This document shows, in pieces, positions 22,446 to 34,160 of a stretch of DNA of 64,000 bases (position 1 is its first letter; every line of letters begins with the position of its first letter). The notes under the pieces were generated by a model that saw only the letters and a list, made by a program, of their open reading frames with translations, had not been told where the DNA came from and did not search any database. Source of the stretch: Siphonodentalium dalli (Eukaryota; Mollusca; Scaphopoda; Gadilida; Siphonodentaliidae); NCBI GenBank assembly GCA_032622095.1, contig CP136065.1:152405577-152469576 (forward strand). Reading direction: 5' to 3'. Both the position numbers and the translations under genes were made by a program.

Positions 22446-24639
22446 CTTTCTGAATTTCAAGTTAGTCCTCGGTAATATACTCCGAGATGCAGACGCACCG
22501 TATAGCGTAGGACAGTCTCTTTTAAAAGCCGACGAAAATCCTCTATCGGATGTACGTCTCTAGACTCTCTGTTAAAATTAGGTTTGTTTTGAATGGATTC
22601 CCTCCATTTCATTTGAGAGTGGCGCAGACTACGCGCGATTTCATTGGTTTATGGCACAACAGATAACTTCGCAGATCAGAGGTCAATGACGTGTTGACAA
22701 GTTTCCTACGCATTATCAAACTCAACTATTGTTGGAAAACTGAATACAGGCGATATATCCATAACTCATTTTACTTATCGCAACATAGGAGACATCATCT
22801 TCCAGTTTTTATCAGTCAACGATATTCTTGACTGATTATTCTTTCGCATCTTGTTGTATTTATAACTATTTCTAAATACGATTCTCACAAACATTTACTT
22901 CGCCAGGAATGTACTCCATATTTGGAAGTGGTTTATTACGTCATGTTCGGAATGCTGAGTCATTGTATAGAAATGAAATTTAGTGGACACTTCATCAGAC
23001 GTGATTCTGTTAGGATTATCGTCGTCTTTTTAAAGAGACTGAGTTTATGAATCAGATGTTATTTATCCACGATCAAGCAATAAGAACAAACAAACAAACA
23101 AACAAATACTACAAGAAAACCATTGTCAAAAATGGTAACGCCCTCAAGATCGTATTATTAAGCATAAATAAAATATATTCTAACTAAAATGGACTCATTG
23201 TAAAATATGTGGACATAGATAATAACTATGTACTTAATAATATATAAATGTATGTATCTGTGTATGCAGTGTGCTTGCTGATAAAAGTACGGGTTTGTGA
23301 AAATAAAAAAAAATCAGAAATCAGAAATAAACATTTTAAATACTGACACACGATACGTCGCGTATTATACCTGTTGCATTGATACAGCGACAAGCACACA
23401 TCGATGCCAAAACGAGAGTGCTATAACGATCGTCAAATGTTTAACTTATCTCTTGGCGATAGTAAATTACTATGATCGCAATAATAAAGAGTTTTGATGT
23501 TGAATTATTGAGTATACTGCTATGTATTATTATCGACAAATTTAGATAGCACAAATTATTGTAAGACGAGGGATTTAATTAACGTTCATTATCACTCGAA
23601 CCTCGTATAATTTGTTTAGATTTTTTTTATTTTTCTCGGGATGATTTTTGGTCGGCGAAAATCGGCGATTTGTTTCTTCGAGCTCGAAGAACAAGCTATT
23701 TTGCGATCTAAAAATTTAATAATTTATTGGAATCAAATAAGTGTGGGACTTAATTTAATTTGTCGTGTATATATATATATATGAGTGGTCATATCGTCTG
23801 CGTGAAATATGCGATTAAACATTTATTGGGGATGCAATGACATTTTTTTCTCAGTAAAACTTTTCATTTTATCGGGTTTCTAAGGACGCTCTGTTGTAAC
23901 CGAAGCGATAGCATTGGTCAGTTAAATGACGTCAGAGCCAACTGTCGGAGGTCAACTCCCCAAAGTTCCGCGACTTTTCTCATTTGCATCATTTTCAGTT
24001 TATCTGTCCAGTGGAGATTGCTTTATCCGCCTAGTAGACGGATAAAGGCGTGGTTTAACTGACAGGCGTTATACGTATAGTAGAGAGTGGTGGGAGGTGG
24101 ATAAATGTACTCATCTGTGAAATGCAGCAAATATTGTCTACTCTACTGTTAATAGCATGTCATGCGTATTGTTGAAAGATTTTGAAAAAAACCAGATACC
24201 ATAGGTTTCTTTATCTGCACATTCGGAAAAGAGAGATCAGAAAATGATACAGCGATATTAATAGATGAGTAGTCCAAAGTCATGGGATGGAATTGGTGAC
24301 GTCATTGGTGAATTGGGTTTAATATCGCTCCAAACAAATTGACATTTGAATTGGTTTTGACTGGTATGTATTTTGTGTGTGTTATCTGTTGTAATTTCTA
24401 TTGAAATATGTCTGAATAGTCCATGAAATAGCATGCAGCATAACAATCAGGGGGAAATTGTTTAACCACTAAAATAGCGAGCACGTTTCTAATCAGTTTT
24501 AGTCGATCAAAGTATACAGAGAAAGTTTCAATAACAGTTAGTACATAGCCTCCTACACGGCTTGATATGTGTATTGTGTGTGCTTGGTGATAAAGTATAA
24601 GACTTACAGATTATTTTTTGGCATATCTTATCACAAACC
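22446..24639. other. no gene seen; dispersed repeat at 22862-22990
   Basis: The interval 22862-22990 is repeated in direct orientation at about 35567-35690 (shared: cgattctcacaaacattt, ccaggaatg, tggtttatta). A short AAAC microsatellite lies at 23085-23105. At 23125-23170 there is a phrase (aaaatggtaacgccctcaaga) shared with 27550. No exon is recognised. Confidence 0.45.
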
Positions 24640-24850
24640 AAAAATCAACATTATTGACATAACAACCACACCTTTTATCGGATTGGGGTAGCACTACATC
24701 TTTTAATGCGTCCCAAAACAACCAGACTCGGCGGGGTCGCACTACAACTTTTAATACGTCCCAAAAAAATAAACCCCAAAAAAATAAACCCATATCTATA
24801 AATAAAACGCCCAGCGACCATAGGTATCAAGAATTTCTACATTAGTATAC
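24640..24850. repeat. dispersed repeat with TATA-like box, copy 1
   Basis: It contains caaccacaccttttatcgga, a ggtcgcactacaacttttaat segment, then tatctataaataaaacgccc and cataggtatcaagaa. The same order recurs at 27695-27850. A TATA-like box followed by a conserved short stretch could be the promoter part of an LTR or other element, but no partner LTR or coding part was found. Confidence 0.55.
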
Positions 24851-25258
24851 ACCCGAGGGGCGTAATAAATTTTCCTTTGATAATTCATCAGGAACTTTCG
24901 TGCATCCGATGTCAGCTATAAACACACACAAATCATCGCACATCATGATCATTTTCTGATTTTTGGAGCTTCACCTTTGACATTCGTGGTCTCTACTTCA
25001 TCTGAAAATATAGTGAATAAAGCCGAATATTCAAAGATGTGTTCAATGAAGAGTTGTTGGGAATTATTCGTGGACTCTTTTGTATTCCAACACCTTAAAC
25101 CGGTACTATTATTCTGGACCAACTATCTGATATGCTACCACAATTATTATTTGAACGCACAAAAGTAGGTGCTATTATGTAAAACAACTTTATTGCATTC
25201 TAAATCGATCGTACACATAACGAGATGACCGTTTAATTTAACGACTAATTTATTCGAA
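24851..25258. other. no gene seen
   Basis: AT-rich sequence; no feature is recognised. Confidence 0.4.
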
Positions 25259-25402
25259 ATGGTGTTCATTTGCTTGCGGTCCATTGAGTATGGATGCACG
25301 TTGGTCTAACATTTTGTGTGGTGCGCGAAAGTGTTCCACACATAAAATGTGAGACCAACTTGCATCCATACTCCATGGAACACAAACAAATCAACGTCCA
25401 TT
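25259..25402. repeat. fold-back element, ~145 bp
   Basis: Left arm aatggtgttcatttg...gtccattgagtatggatgca pairs with right arm tgcatccatactccatggaa...caacgtccatt, with a short central loop. No coding capacity. It looks like a small MITE; the target duplication is not clear. Confidence 0.75.
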
Positions 25403-26066
25403 CCTTATATTTACACTCGGCAGATTAAAAGACCATTTAGCGTCAATTTTCAATGATATTCTATAATAGCGAGTTGAAAGATGAATTCACACGCCACGTG
25501 ACGCGATTTCAACCAACCATCTTTATGTATTCAAGTTCCACAGAACGAATGCATGTTGGGAGTGTAAATATAAATCTATGGTGAAATGCAGATGTAAATA
25601 TACGTATAACCGTTATAATAATCTCTTTGGAATATTTCTATACACGTTTTCTCAAATAAAATCCATTAGAAGATCTGCAATAATATATAAGTATACACTC
25701 GGTGTCATACAAACTCCGCGTGTGGAATTATTTAACACATTTTCACCTACATGTAATAGTACATGTATTTAATTTTGATCACCGGAACCGAACTAAAATG
25801 TGATAATAAGCGGACGACCATGGCTAGTTATAATTTGAAGCTCAAAACCGCCACTTGCATGACAATGAGTTTACCAAACGCGGACTACATGTATACACAC
25901 ATTTCACATGTTTGCATGTTTTATTGAATTGGCTCCTAGCTATACAACTTACAACATCCCATTTGTTAGACGGTGGCAATGCTCGTCCACGTGACATATG
26001 TTGCATCCGCACGGGCTTTTCCATTCTGTAAGAAGAAACGCAAACGAAATAAGAAATTGTGTTAGG
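25403..26066. other. no gene seen
   Basis: No exon or element is recognised. Confidence 0.4.
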
Positions 26067-26070
26067 TTAA

Positions 26071-26326
26071 CAATTTCTACACTAAATGGATTCTTCCACT
26101 CAGTGATAAAAGTATACATTGGAATGGTCTATTATTCATTTGGAGGGATGTTAATGATGTATGAACCGACGACAGCCAGACGAACTGATAATACAAGTGC
26201 GGACGAATTCATATCCGTTGGTGGAACATGTTTAGATAATAAATTCAACGTTTGTTCAACTTATTATCTGAACATATCCTAAGGGAACTAGATGTACTCG
26301 TCCATGCGTATTTAGTATAGACAGTG
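26071..26326. mobile_element. TTAA-flanked MITE, family 4 (cactttctatactaaatgg ends)
   Basis: It starts caatttctacactaaatgga and ends tttagtatagacagtg, with TTAA at 26067-26070 and 26327-26330. Inside, agataataaattcaacgttt pairs with a nearby ttcaacttattatctga, forming a hairpin. Other copies are at 26722-27225 (interrupted), 36544-36770, 54005-54255 and 54459-54701. The CAC start next to TTAA again resembles piggyBac-like ends. Confidence 0.82.
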
Positions 26327-26721
26327 TTAAAGGGATCCAAGGCACTCGCAGGGGGTAATTGTCCAAATAAATGTGCAAGTCTGTAAAACAACAAGACCAT
26401 AAGAAGAACATGGAGAAATAGATAACAAATTGATAGCATTCCAATAACAAACATTCGCGCGTTGAAACCATTGTTATGTAAACAAAACTGTTACAGCGAT
26501 TTTCCAACAAACATCGCTAATAGCGTATAGTAAGAAAAATGTTCAAACAGTTTAGTCTAAAATTTAGACTAAAATTACTTTCAGAATATTCTTTTCCAAT
26601 ATTTACTGTCATGTTTTGATAAGGCTTTGGTATCTTATTTGATTATTTGACATTGGTCGGTAATGTCGCTGTGATATATAAGATTGATTGTATATCACAC
26701 GAATCCACGTTTACTCCTTCG

Positions 26722-27225
26722 ATGTTAAAGTCTTATCAAGCCTTGAAATAGTGTGTCTGTCATTTGCAGAATGAGGTCCCCAGAGGGTGAATTTAGTTAT
26801 GCTACCCCGCATAGTGGGCTAGCATCACCAAATTCCCCCTCTGGGGGACCTCATTCTGCTTACACCTCAGCAGAATGAGGTTCCCAGAGGTGAATTTGGT
26901 GATGCTAGCCCGCTATGCGGGGTAGCATCACTAAATTCACCCTCTGGGAACCTCATTCTGCAAATGACAGACACTATTTCAAGGCTTGAGTATCATTGAT
27001 GAGTGTAGTTATCCCATAGGAAATGTTCAGACCATATAGGTCGTTTCTTGAACTTATTATCTAATCATTATCTAAACATTTCTCCAAATAAATATGGCTT
27101 CTTCTGCACTATCAATTATCTGTCGTCTGCTTTTATCACCTCAACATCCCTCCAAATTAGTAATATACCATTCCGATGTACATTTTTTTTAACTGACTGG
27201 GAGAATCCATGTAGTATAGAAAGTG
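26722..27225. mobile_element. family-4 MITE interrupted by a palindromic element
   Basis: Right part 26990-27225 matches family 4 in inverted orientation (taggaaatgttcaga, ctgactgggagaatccat, agtatagaaagtg followed by TTAA at 27226-27229). The left terminus (ttaaagtctta) lies before 26736 and is separated from the rest by the palindrome at 26736-26989, so that element inserted into this MITE. Confidence 0.65.
26736..26989. mobile_element. nested-palindrome element, copy 1
   Basis: The whole 254 bp is one inverted repeat (tcaagccttgaaatag at the left, ctatttcaaggcttga at the right). Each half is itself a hairpin: cagaatgaggtccccagagg pairs with cctctgggggacctcattctg-type sequence around ccgcatagtgggc. 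The centre is cttacacctcag. A second copy is at 55955-56213. TA adjoins both ends of both copies, which would fit Tc1/mariner-type target duplication, but that is inference. Confidence 0.88.
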
Positions 27226-27229
27226 TTAA

Positions 27230-27449
27230 ACTAATCAGTGACAGTATGGCATAGGCTACGTTCACGCCTTGGCGAATTTTCCAGACAAATCATCGTATTG
27301 ATTTATATCGAATCGATAGTGTTGTTAATTTACATGCAGAATCCGATAGCATAGTGGTCCAATTAAGACTTGACCCCAATTGAAGACGCCTGGCATTTTA
27401 GAGAGACAAAATTTACTGAAGAAATTAATGTAGTGTCAATGTGTTTTAT
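27230..27449. other. no gene seen
   Basis: Short unremarkable spacer. Confidence 0.4.
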
Positions 27450-27534
27450 TGAAGGGTATATCGCTGTGGCTGTTGGGCATTCGCGGTTCATGAATTAAAT
27501 GTGCCCCAACGGCCAACAGCGACATACCCCTCAA
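27450..27534. repeat. 85-bp palindrome
   Basis: gaagggtatatcgctgtggc...tgttgggca pairs with tgccccaacggccaacagcg...acatacccctcaa across a short loop. No coding function is seen. Confidence 0.75.
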
Positions 27535-27850
27535 CAAGAAAACCAAAGTCAGAAATGGTAACGCACTCAAGATCATATAGTATATACCCATGATTGTAAT
27601 TATAGAATATAAAATATATTGATTTCACGAATGACCAACTCATAGAATTAATCGCCTTGCACTTCTTGGTATCCGAATAACTATTGAAATTGAAATTGAA
27701 ATTCCCAACTACACCTTTTACCGGACTCGGCCTCCGGGTCGCAGTTCGACTTTTAATCCGTCCGAAAATTCCCAATCTATAAATAAAAAGCCCATGCGCC
27801 AACTGTATACCAAGAAACAGCGAAACATACACACGGAGCGCGGAATAAAA
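27535..27850. repeat. dispersed repeat with TATA-like box, copy 2
   Basis: It joins two segments that are 1.5 kb apart at 23.1 and 24.7 kb: aaatggtaacgcactcaaga and the block ccttttaccggactcg ... aatctataaataaaaagccc. An inverted scrap of its left part is at 12795-12890. It could be an older, more complete copy of an element whose 23-25 kb copy carries an insertion. Confidence 0.55.
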
Positions 27851-27949
27851 TACATTCAAACAACATCGATATTTTATATTGATATAGCGTTTTCTTTATT
27901 AGTTTCTATAACCCATCTGGTGGTTTTTTTTAATCTGTCTGCAGTTCGG

Positions 27950-28165
27950 ATATTATACCATGCAACACTGTTCCTGGTTTATATCAATAACTTAGCCGAC
28001 GATATACAATCTGATACGAGCATGTATAATGCGGATGACACAACTGGCATCACGAACAGCCATTATGATATCAGCGTATTAGAAACCGCTATGCATAGTG
28101 ATATTGAGAAAATATCGACATGGTTGGTCAGCTTTAACCAAACAAAAGGGCTCGAATTTTCTTCT
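27950..28165 (+). pseudogene. LINE reverse transcriptase fragment
   Basis: In the plus-strand frame the peptide TLFLVYINNLADDIQSDT is followed by MYNADDTT and then SVLETAMHSDIEKIS, which matches palm motifs of LINE reverse transcriptases (the LLFxxYINDL block, the catalytic YADD block, then the leucine/serine-rich stretch before the next motif). The catalytic motif is broken by an extra Asn codon between Tyr and Ala. The frame soon ends, and the sequence upstream does not show the earlier palm motifs. It is a dead internal scrap of a LINE, different in sequence from the other two in the window. Confidence 0.8.
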
Positions 28166-28169
28166 TTTT

Positions 28170-28698
28170 AATATTTCCAACAACAAAGCACCGGGATCTT
28201 AATTGACCATCGATTGCACACTTTTCGGGGTAAACTTCGGAATTATTGAGTGTGTACTTCCGGTTGTCGCATCTGTGAGACATGATATCAATAGCACCGG
28301 GGTTGTCAAATTTGGACGGGATTTGGCTACACGCAGTGCAAAAACTTACAAACCAAACCAACAACTTTTTTTATTACAATTTTATCGAGGAAACAAATAT
28401 AACAGGATAAATAGATGAGATATATAGTCACAAGGCACACACATTGTTGTGGATTAGATATAAAACAATATCTAATCAAGGTTCACGATTAGATAGCGAT
28501 TGGTATTCAAACGGGAGCATATATACGTGCCACGCGATGTTAGTATTTCAAAATGAATATCCTGATTTAATCGGAAGGGGGATAAGTGGAGAAAAACTAT
28601 AGCCACTACTAAATATACTTTCATTTTGAATGATTATATTGACTAAATAATGGATATATTCTGAAATTATAAAAAAAAATCCAAAAACATTTTTATAA
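28170..28698. other. no gene seen
   Basis: The first 250 bases may be further decayed LINE sequence, but no motif is secure. The rest is AT-rich. Confidence 0.35.
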
Positions 28699-28930
28699 CC
28701 TTTTCATGATGGGAGCTGCGCTGGAGCAGCATTGAAAACCGTGTGCCAGTACATTCGCTGATATATACGAGTCTCCAATATGGAGCCTCGCATATATAAG
28801 AGAATGCACCGGCTTACAATGTCAAGGTAAATATTGTTAGGCCAATGCATTCTCTTATATATGCAAGGCTCCCTTTTGGGAGACTCGCATATATAAAAGA
28901 ATACATTTATCGCACTTCATAAGTACCGGA
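28699..28930. mobile_element. family-3 MITE, degenerate copy
   Basis: It starts ccttttcatgatgggagct and carries the two characteristic stem-loops (catatataagagaatgcacc, gccaatgcattctcttatat). The right end is eroded, so the boundary is approximate and the TTAA duplication is not intact. Confidence 0.65.
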
Positions 28931-28974
28931 AATGTAATTTTTAAGAGTGTTTTTATCTGAGAAGTCATTTTTAA

Positions 28975-29209
28975 CCCTCCCATGGTTGGAGCTTCCTGAA
29001 ATTTTGCGAAAACCATGTGCCAATGTATTCTGTTATATATCCGAGTCTTACATAAGGAGCCTCGCATATAAAACAGAATACATTGGCCTAAAAATTGGCC
29101 TTGTAAGTCAGTGCATTCTCTTATATATGCGAGGCTCCATGTGGGATCCTCGCATATATAAGACAATGCACTGGCACATGATACCAGCGCGCCTCCTGCC
29201 ATAAAAGTG
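28975..29209. mobile_element. TTAA-flanked MITE, family 3
   Basis: It starts ccctcccatggttggagctt and ends cctgccataaaagtg, with TTAA at 28971-28974 and 29210-29213. There are two internal stem-loops based on gccaatgtattctgttatat and cagtgcattctcttatatat. It lies next to a degenerate copy of the same family. Confidence 0.82.
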
Positions 29210-29213
29210 TTAA

Positions 29214-31162
29214 GAGGCCAACCAGGAGGTTGTTATTGTATTTTCTCATATACAGATGCAGTTTGGCTCAAACCCAGACAGTTGAACTATCTGCATTTTC
29301 ATTATCATTGTCATGATCATCTGTATTGTTTAACATCTATATATCACATGGAACCCCTATTTTATCATTAAAAAATCCATTACATATTTCCTTATGTCTC
29401 ACTATATATAGTGATGAATAAGCGCGTACTTCCCGGGATGTTTGGCATCGCGACAACAAAAGTACCGAGCGGATTAATAGTATTTCAAAAGGCCGCGCAT
29501 GACACCAAACCGGACATTGCAAGGTTATTGCTTAGTTCATCAAAATTAAATTCTTGTCCGACTTCGTTGCACTAACGAAAATAAGCACAAAAAGAGGCAA
29601 ATATTTATTTTTCGTTCACAGCCAGAGCGGTTGTGACGCGTCTCAGACGTAAATTAATTTTGCATGTATTTTTCAGCTTCTATTAAGGATTTTGATTTGT
29701 TAAAAAGGCATAAAGCTCTAGTTTTTTCATGTGATATACAAGATCTTCAACTCCTTTATTTTGGGATATAAGATTTTATGAAACTCGTCTGACAAAATTT
29801 GATTCACAACTCATCTACGACTCGTTGTGAATCACATTTATCAAGAAATATTATATCCCAACATAACTCGTTGGGGATCCTCTACATATAAGACATTTTA
29901 GACACATTACAAATAATTATATACAATTACTATATACAGTCACGTGTGCATCCTCACACACATTACAATCATGCATAATACATATGTAACTAATTTCCAT
30001 GTTTAGATCATTCTAAAATGTATTCAGTTTTACTGAGACATTTAATTAATTTGATTTATATCTATCATATATAGTTCGATTATCTGAAACATTTCTGCAC
30101 CTTTCATATTACTGCCGTTATAAATAGATTTATCGGCAATCTCCGCAGAATGCCACGACGACACCGCACACAAAGTAGTTTTATGGTTGAAAGATTTCTA
30201 CCCTCGGTTTTGATTGTTCGAATAACAAATTCTTTGCTAATTTCTGAACTGAAATATTTAAATCAATTCTCCTTGTTAGGTAATATTGCAATATTTCTGC
30301 ATGGACTCTTTATTCACACTTCTAGTATATACTTAGTTGTCCTAATCTCTAAATTTGTAATCACTGTAAAATTAGCCATGTGGCAGGAAATTTGTTACGC
30401 CCTTCTTTCAGCTATGTGGTTGGGTTTGGAAAGAAAAAAGTTACTATTTTTATCAAATTGGCATCAAGAAAATTAAAATATGACTGAGCCGATTATTCCA
30501 AATTTTAAAACTTGTGATTAGGTACATTATTTATATTAGCGAATAATTATTGCAGTCAAAATATGATGAAAATGATATTATAAAGATTTAAATTATAATA
30601 TAATTATATATATATAAGATATTATAATACATATTATGATATATCTATACATTTATCATATTATATATTAATATATGTATGATTGTGTGACAATTGTTTT
30701 TTTTGTGACCTATTGTAAATATTGTATATATGTTATAGCATGTTTCGCCTTAATTGACGACTTTGCAATAAACAATCAGGTTTATCGGAATCGTGTCGCT
30801 GATGGAATTCTGACATGTCTTGGAGATTCCACGCGACTATCGTCTATTTTTACTGTGGAATGATGTGATTGGCTGACACTGACGTAATGCTTCTTGGAAG
30901 TAAATGGTTTCCCTGCTATTTGTTTCAGACCATCGAACTACTGTTGACTCAGACTGTGACAGATGATACCTACCTTGGGGGATGGCGCTGTCTTTGCCAG
31001 TTACCACCACGTCGATGCCGGTTCGTCACACTGTTCATTAAATGGAAGGAAGTGTTATTTCGAAGATACATTGAAAAACGACAATAATTGCTTTTCCATC
31101 CATATCAATATTTGCAAAAGTCTGTCTGTCCGCTATTGAAATTAATATGTGCATTACAATAG
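29214..31162. other. no gene seen; loose inverted repeat near 29756-29867
   Basis: ttttgggatataagatttta and its approximate complement (aaatattatatcccaacat) form a weak fold-back at 29756-29867. The stretch 30590-30680 is almost pure A/T. The 108-codon frame at 30150-30476 has hydrophobic stretches but no family resemblance that I can support. Confidence 0.4.
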
Positions 31163-32470
31163 TAGTCTGGTCGATAAAAGGTTTGACCTAGAAAAAATTT
31201 GGACTAAGTTGGTTTGTATACCATTTTGAAGAGGAATATATCCTCTATAACATATCCAAAATCCGCTAAAATCCGCTTTGAGCATTTTTTGTAATTCAAA
31301 ATGGCGTCCAAGATGGCTGCCATTTTCCTATAAGTCAGCTTGAAGCAATTATAGTGAGAAAATATTGTCATATGTATACACATGTATACACTTTTGTGAA
31401 GCTAAGACATAACGCCACCTTATGTGCCAAAATTGGAACTCCCCCCGTCCAAGATGGCCGCCAAAATGGCGACCGGAAGTGGAATTTTAAAGTTTTTTAC
31501 TAATATCTTTTAAGATAAGTTTCTGTGGTTTGGAACTGGTTGAGAATTGTGACTTTATTTTGTATTTAGCATGTTAACTGACCATTGGAGCAATGAAATA
31601 TGCTATTCGTGGGGTTCACACCCCTTCCGATCACTCAAAAATTCGATTTTACAAAACGCGGTATAACATTTTAGAAAAGATCCCCATTGGGTTTCTAGTC
31701 ATATTTCATCAAGAAGTGGGAAGAACTGTGCAATGTAAGTGATGAATTCTATATCTTATTGATATTCGAACTCAATGGTACAAAAATTGTCACTTTGGCT
31801 CAAAATGGCTGTCAAAATGGCCGCCAAAATATGGAAAATGTTAATTGTTATCCCAGCGTGCCATGCAACCGCTTACAAGTTGTGGTGATGCACACAATTG
31901 ACAATTATGTCTTATATAGCTTGACTACTAACATTTCTGATGCACCTTGGGTATTTGTTACTATTTCAACCACTGAAATTGCCAGAATTATTCGGAATTT
32001 TCTGTCACAAACCTGAAATCAAAATCGGCAAAAAATCGCTGTTCAGGTTTCAGCCATTGTTTAAAAGTAAAATGGAACTATGTTTGGTAACAAAGATGTT
32101 TATTGTTTTGATATGTGTTACATGATGTGTCACACAGGTGTTTTAGACAAAATTACTCAAGATGGCTTCCAAAATGGCAACCAAATTTGGTAAACATTAT
32201 TATATACATATACATATGTGTATATACGCGGTGTATATGTATGCATAATCAATTGTGACTCACATGCTACTTAATCAACTAAATGTTCTATTCTGGTTGT
32301 CCCGGTACCACACGAGGCATGACAAGTTCATTTTGAGGAATGCAATATGGATTTTGCCAAAAACTTCCTTGTTTTTGAACGGAAATGGACAGAACGTTGA
32401 AACGGAAATGAGAGTTATCATATTATGTGGCTATTCTGGCCCATTAGCTTCAACATTAATCAACTTAATA
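31163..32470. repeat. giant inverted repeat, left arm (~1.3 kb)
   Basis: From tagtctggtcgataaa onward this arm is mirrored by 34160-35515. Matching landmarks include aaaatggcgtccaagatggctg with the complement at 35340, tggaactggttgagaattgtg with 35120, ttacaagttgtggtgatgca with 34780 and catgctacttaatcaact with 34390. The arms are similar but not identical, with small gaps. Repeated aaatggcggcc-type motifs resemble YY1 sites. There is no long ORF. Confidence 0.93.
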
Positions 32471-34160
32471 CAGTGTGTATGTCTGTTGAATGTATGGTCA
32501 TAGGCGAGGTGAGTAGGTATACATGTAGCTAGTGTATTCATGAATGATGTGAATTGTTATACAATGTGTGACTATGTGGTCATGGATGGGGTGTCCATTG
32601 TTAGATGCATATATGGTGAAGTGTGAGGTGAACATGTTTACAGTGAGTGGCTGTCTGGTCATTGAAGTGGTGTATGGCCATGACGAGAGCGGCTACACTG
32701 TCCTGCATGTCTATATTGAGTGACTGTGTGGTCAGGGGAGGGCTGTACATGTGTACATTGGGTGGCTATATTGTCATTGGTGGGTGTATATGTATGCATA
32801 TGTTGGATGTATGGTAATGGATGGGTGTATGTATAAATATGGTGTGGTTGTATGGTTATGGGCAATGTGTATATGTGTACATGGAATGACTGCACGGTCA
32901 TTGTTGAAATGTATATGCATACATGGAGTACACTTTGATGGCCACTGGCGGCTAGTATATATAGAGAGTGACCTCATGGTGATGGGTGGGATGTATATGT
33001 TTATATGTATGGCCTATTGTATTGCCATTGGTGGTGTGTACAAGCATACAGTGAATAGCTGAATGCTCATGGAGACGGTGTTTAAGTATACAGCGAGTGG
33101 CTGAATTATCACGGTTGAGCTGTATAATTATGCAAGTCTGAAGTGTACGAATGGCCGTGTGTGCGGGGTATTGGTATATCTAGAAGGGCTGTATGGCCAT
33201 TGATGAGATATATATACACACCTGGAGTGACGCTGTGGTCGAGGGTGAGGTGTATAATATTATGTATATCATGAGTGACTATATGCCATGGCACGGCCAA
33301 TTTGTATATAGGGATTGACAGTATGGCAACATTAATGGTGGGATGAATTGATATACAAGGAGTGACTATGATCACGAATGTGGTTTATGCGTATACAGCG
33401 ATAGGCTGAATTGTCAGTGATCAGGAATATATGCAAGTCTGGAGTGTATGAATGGCCGTGTGCGCGGTACTGGACATTGATATATCTAGAAGGGCTGTAA
33501 GGCCATTGGTGAGATCTATATGTATATACCTGGAGAGACTATATGGTTTTGGTTGGGTGTATATGTATATTTTTAGTGGTTATATGGCCACGGGTGTCGC
33601 AAATATGTATATATATACAGGGAGTGAGACTGTATGACCACTGTATGATCATGGATGTAGCGAACAGGTATACCAGGAGTGACTGTATGGTCATCGGTGG
33701 GGTTTATATGTATATCTTTAGTGGCTATATAGCTATGCAAATGGCAAATACATATACATGGAGTGACGACTGTATGACCTATGGTGAGGCGAATAGGTAT
33801 ACAAGAGGTTACTTTGTGTTCATGTATGTAGTGAATATGTATACAGGTCGTGTGAGGTGTAGGAGTATACCTGGTGTGTTTGCATGGTTATTCACGGTTA
33901 TAGGGCCATGCGTTGGTGTATGGGTAAACACAAGTGTGGCTGTGTGGTAATGGGTGAGGTGTATGCCTATACAGCGAGTGGCACATGGCCATTTATGTGG
34001 TTTCAATGTATATATGGAGTGACTGCATGCTCATGTGTGATTTGTACTGGTGCACCTTTGGGTGACTATAGCTTTCCACAATAACTCAAGGATATGTTAA
34101 TCGATAGAGTTAATATCAGAGTGTTATTCACATTAATTGCGTCTTATATGCAATGTGATG
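32471..34160. repeat. minisatellite core of the giant inverted repeat
   Basis: About 25 diverged units of roughly 55-65 bp read gagtgactgtatggtcatgg ... gtgaggtgtatatgtataca. Interruptions and unit-length variation are frequent. The frames of 60-135 codons on both strands here are repeat artefacts (GVYMYI-type periodic peptides). The array occupies the loop between the two long arms. Confidence 0.88.

Noticed and set aside
30150-30476. 108-codon plus frame with hydrophobic segments
   Set aside because: AT-rich DNA readily encodes hydrophobic runs; no homology-like motif seen.
33543-33950. 135-codon plus frame with Met/Tyr-rich repeats
   Set aside because: Product of the ~60-bp core minisatellite in the giant inverted repeat.
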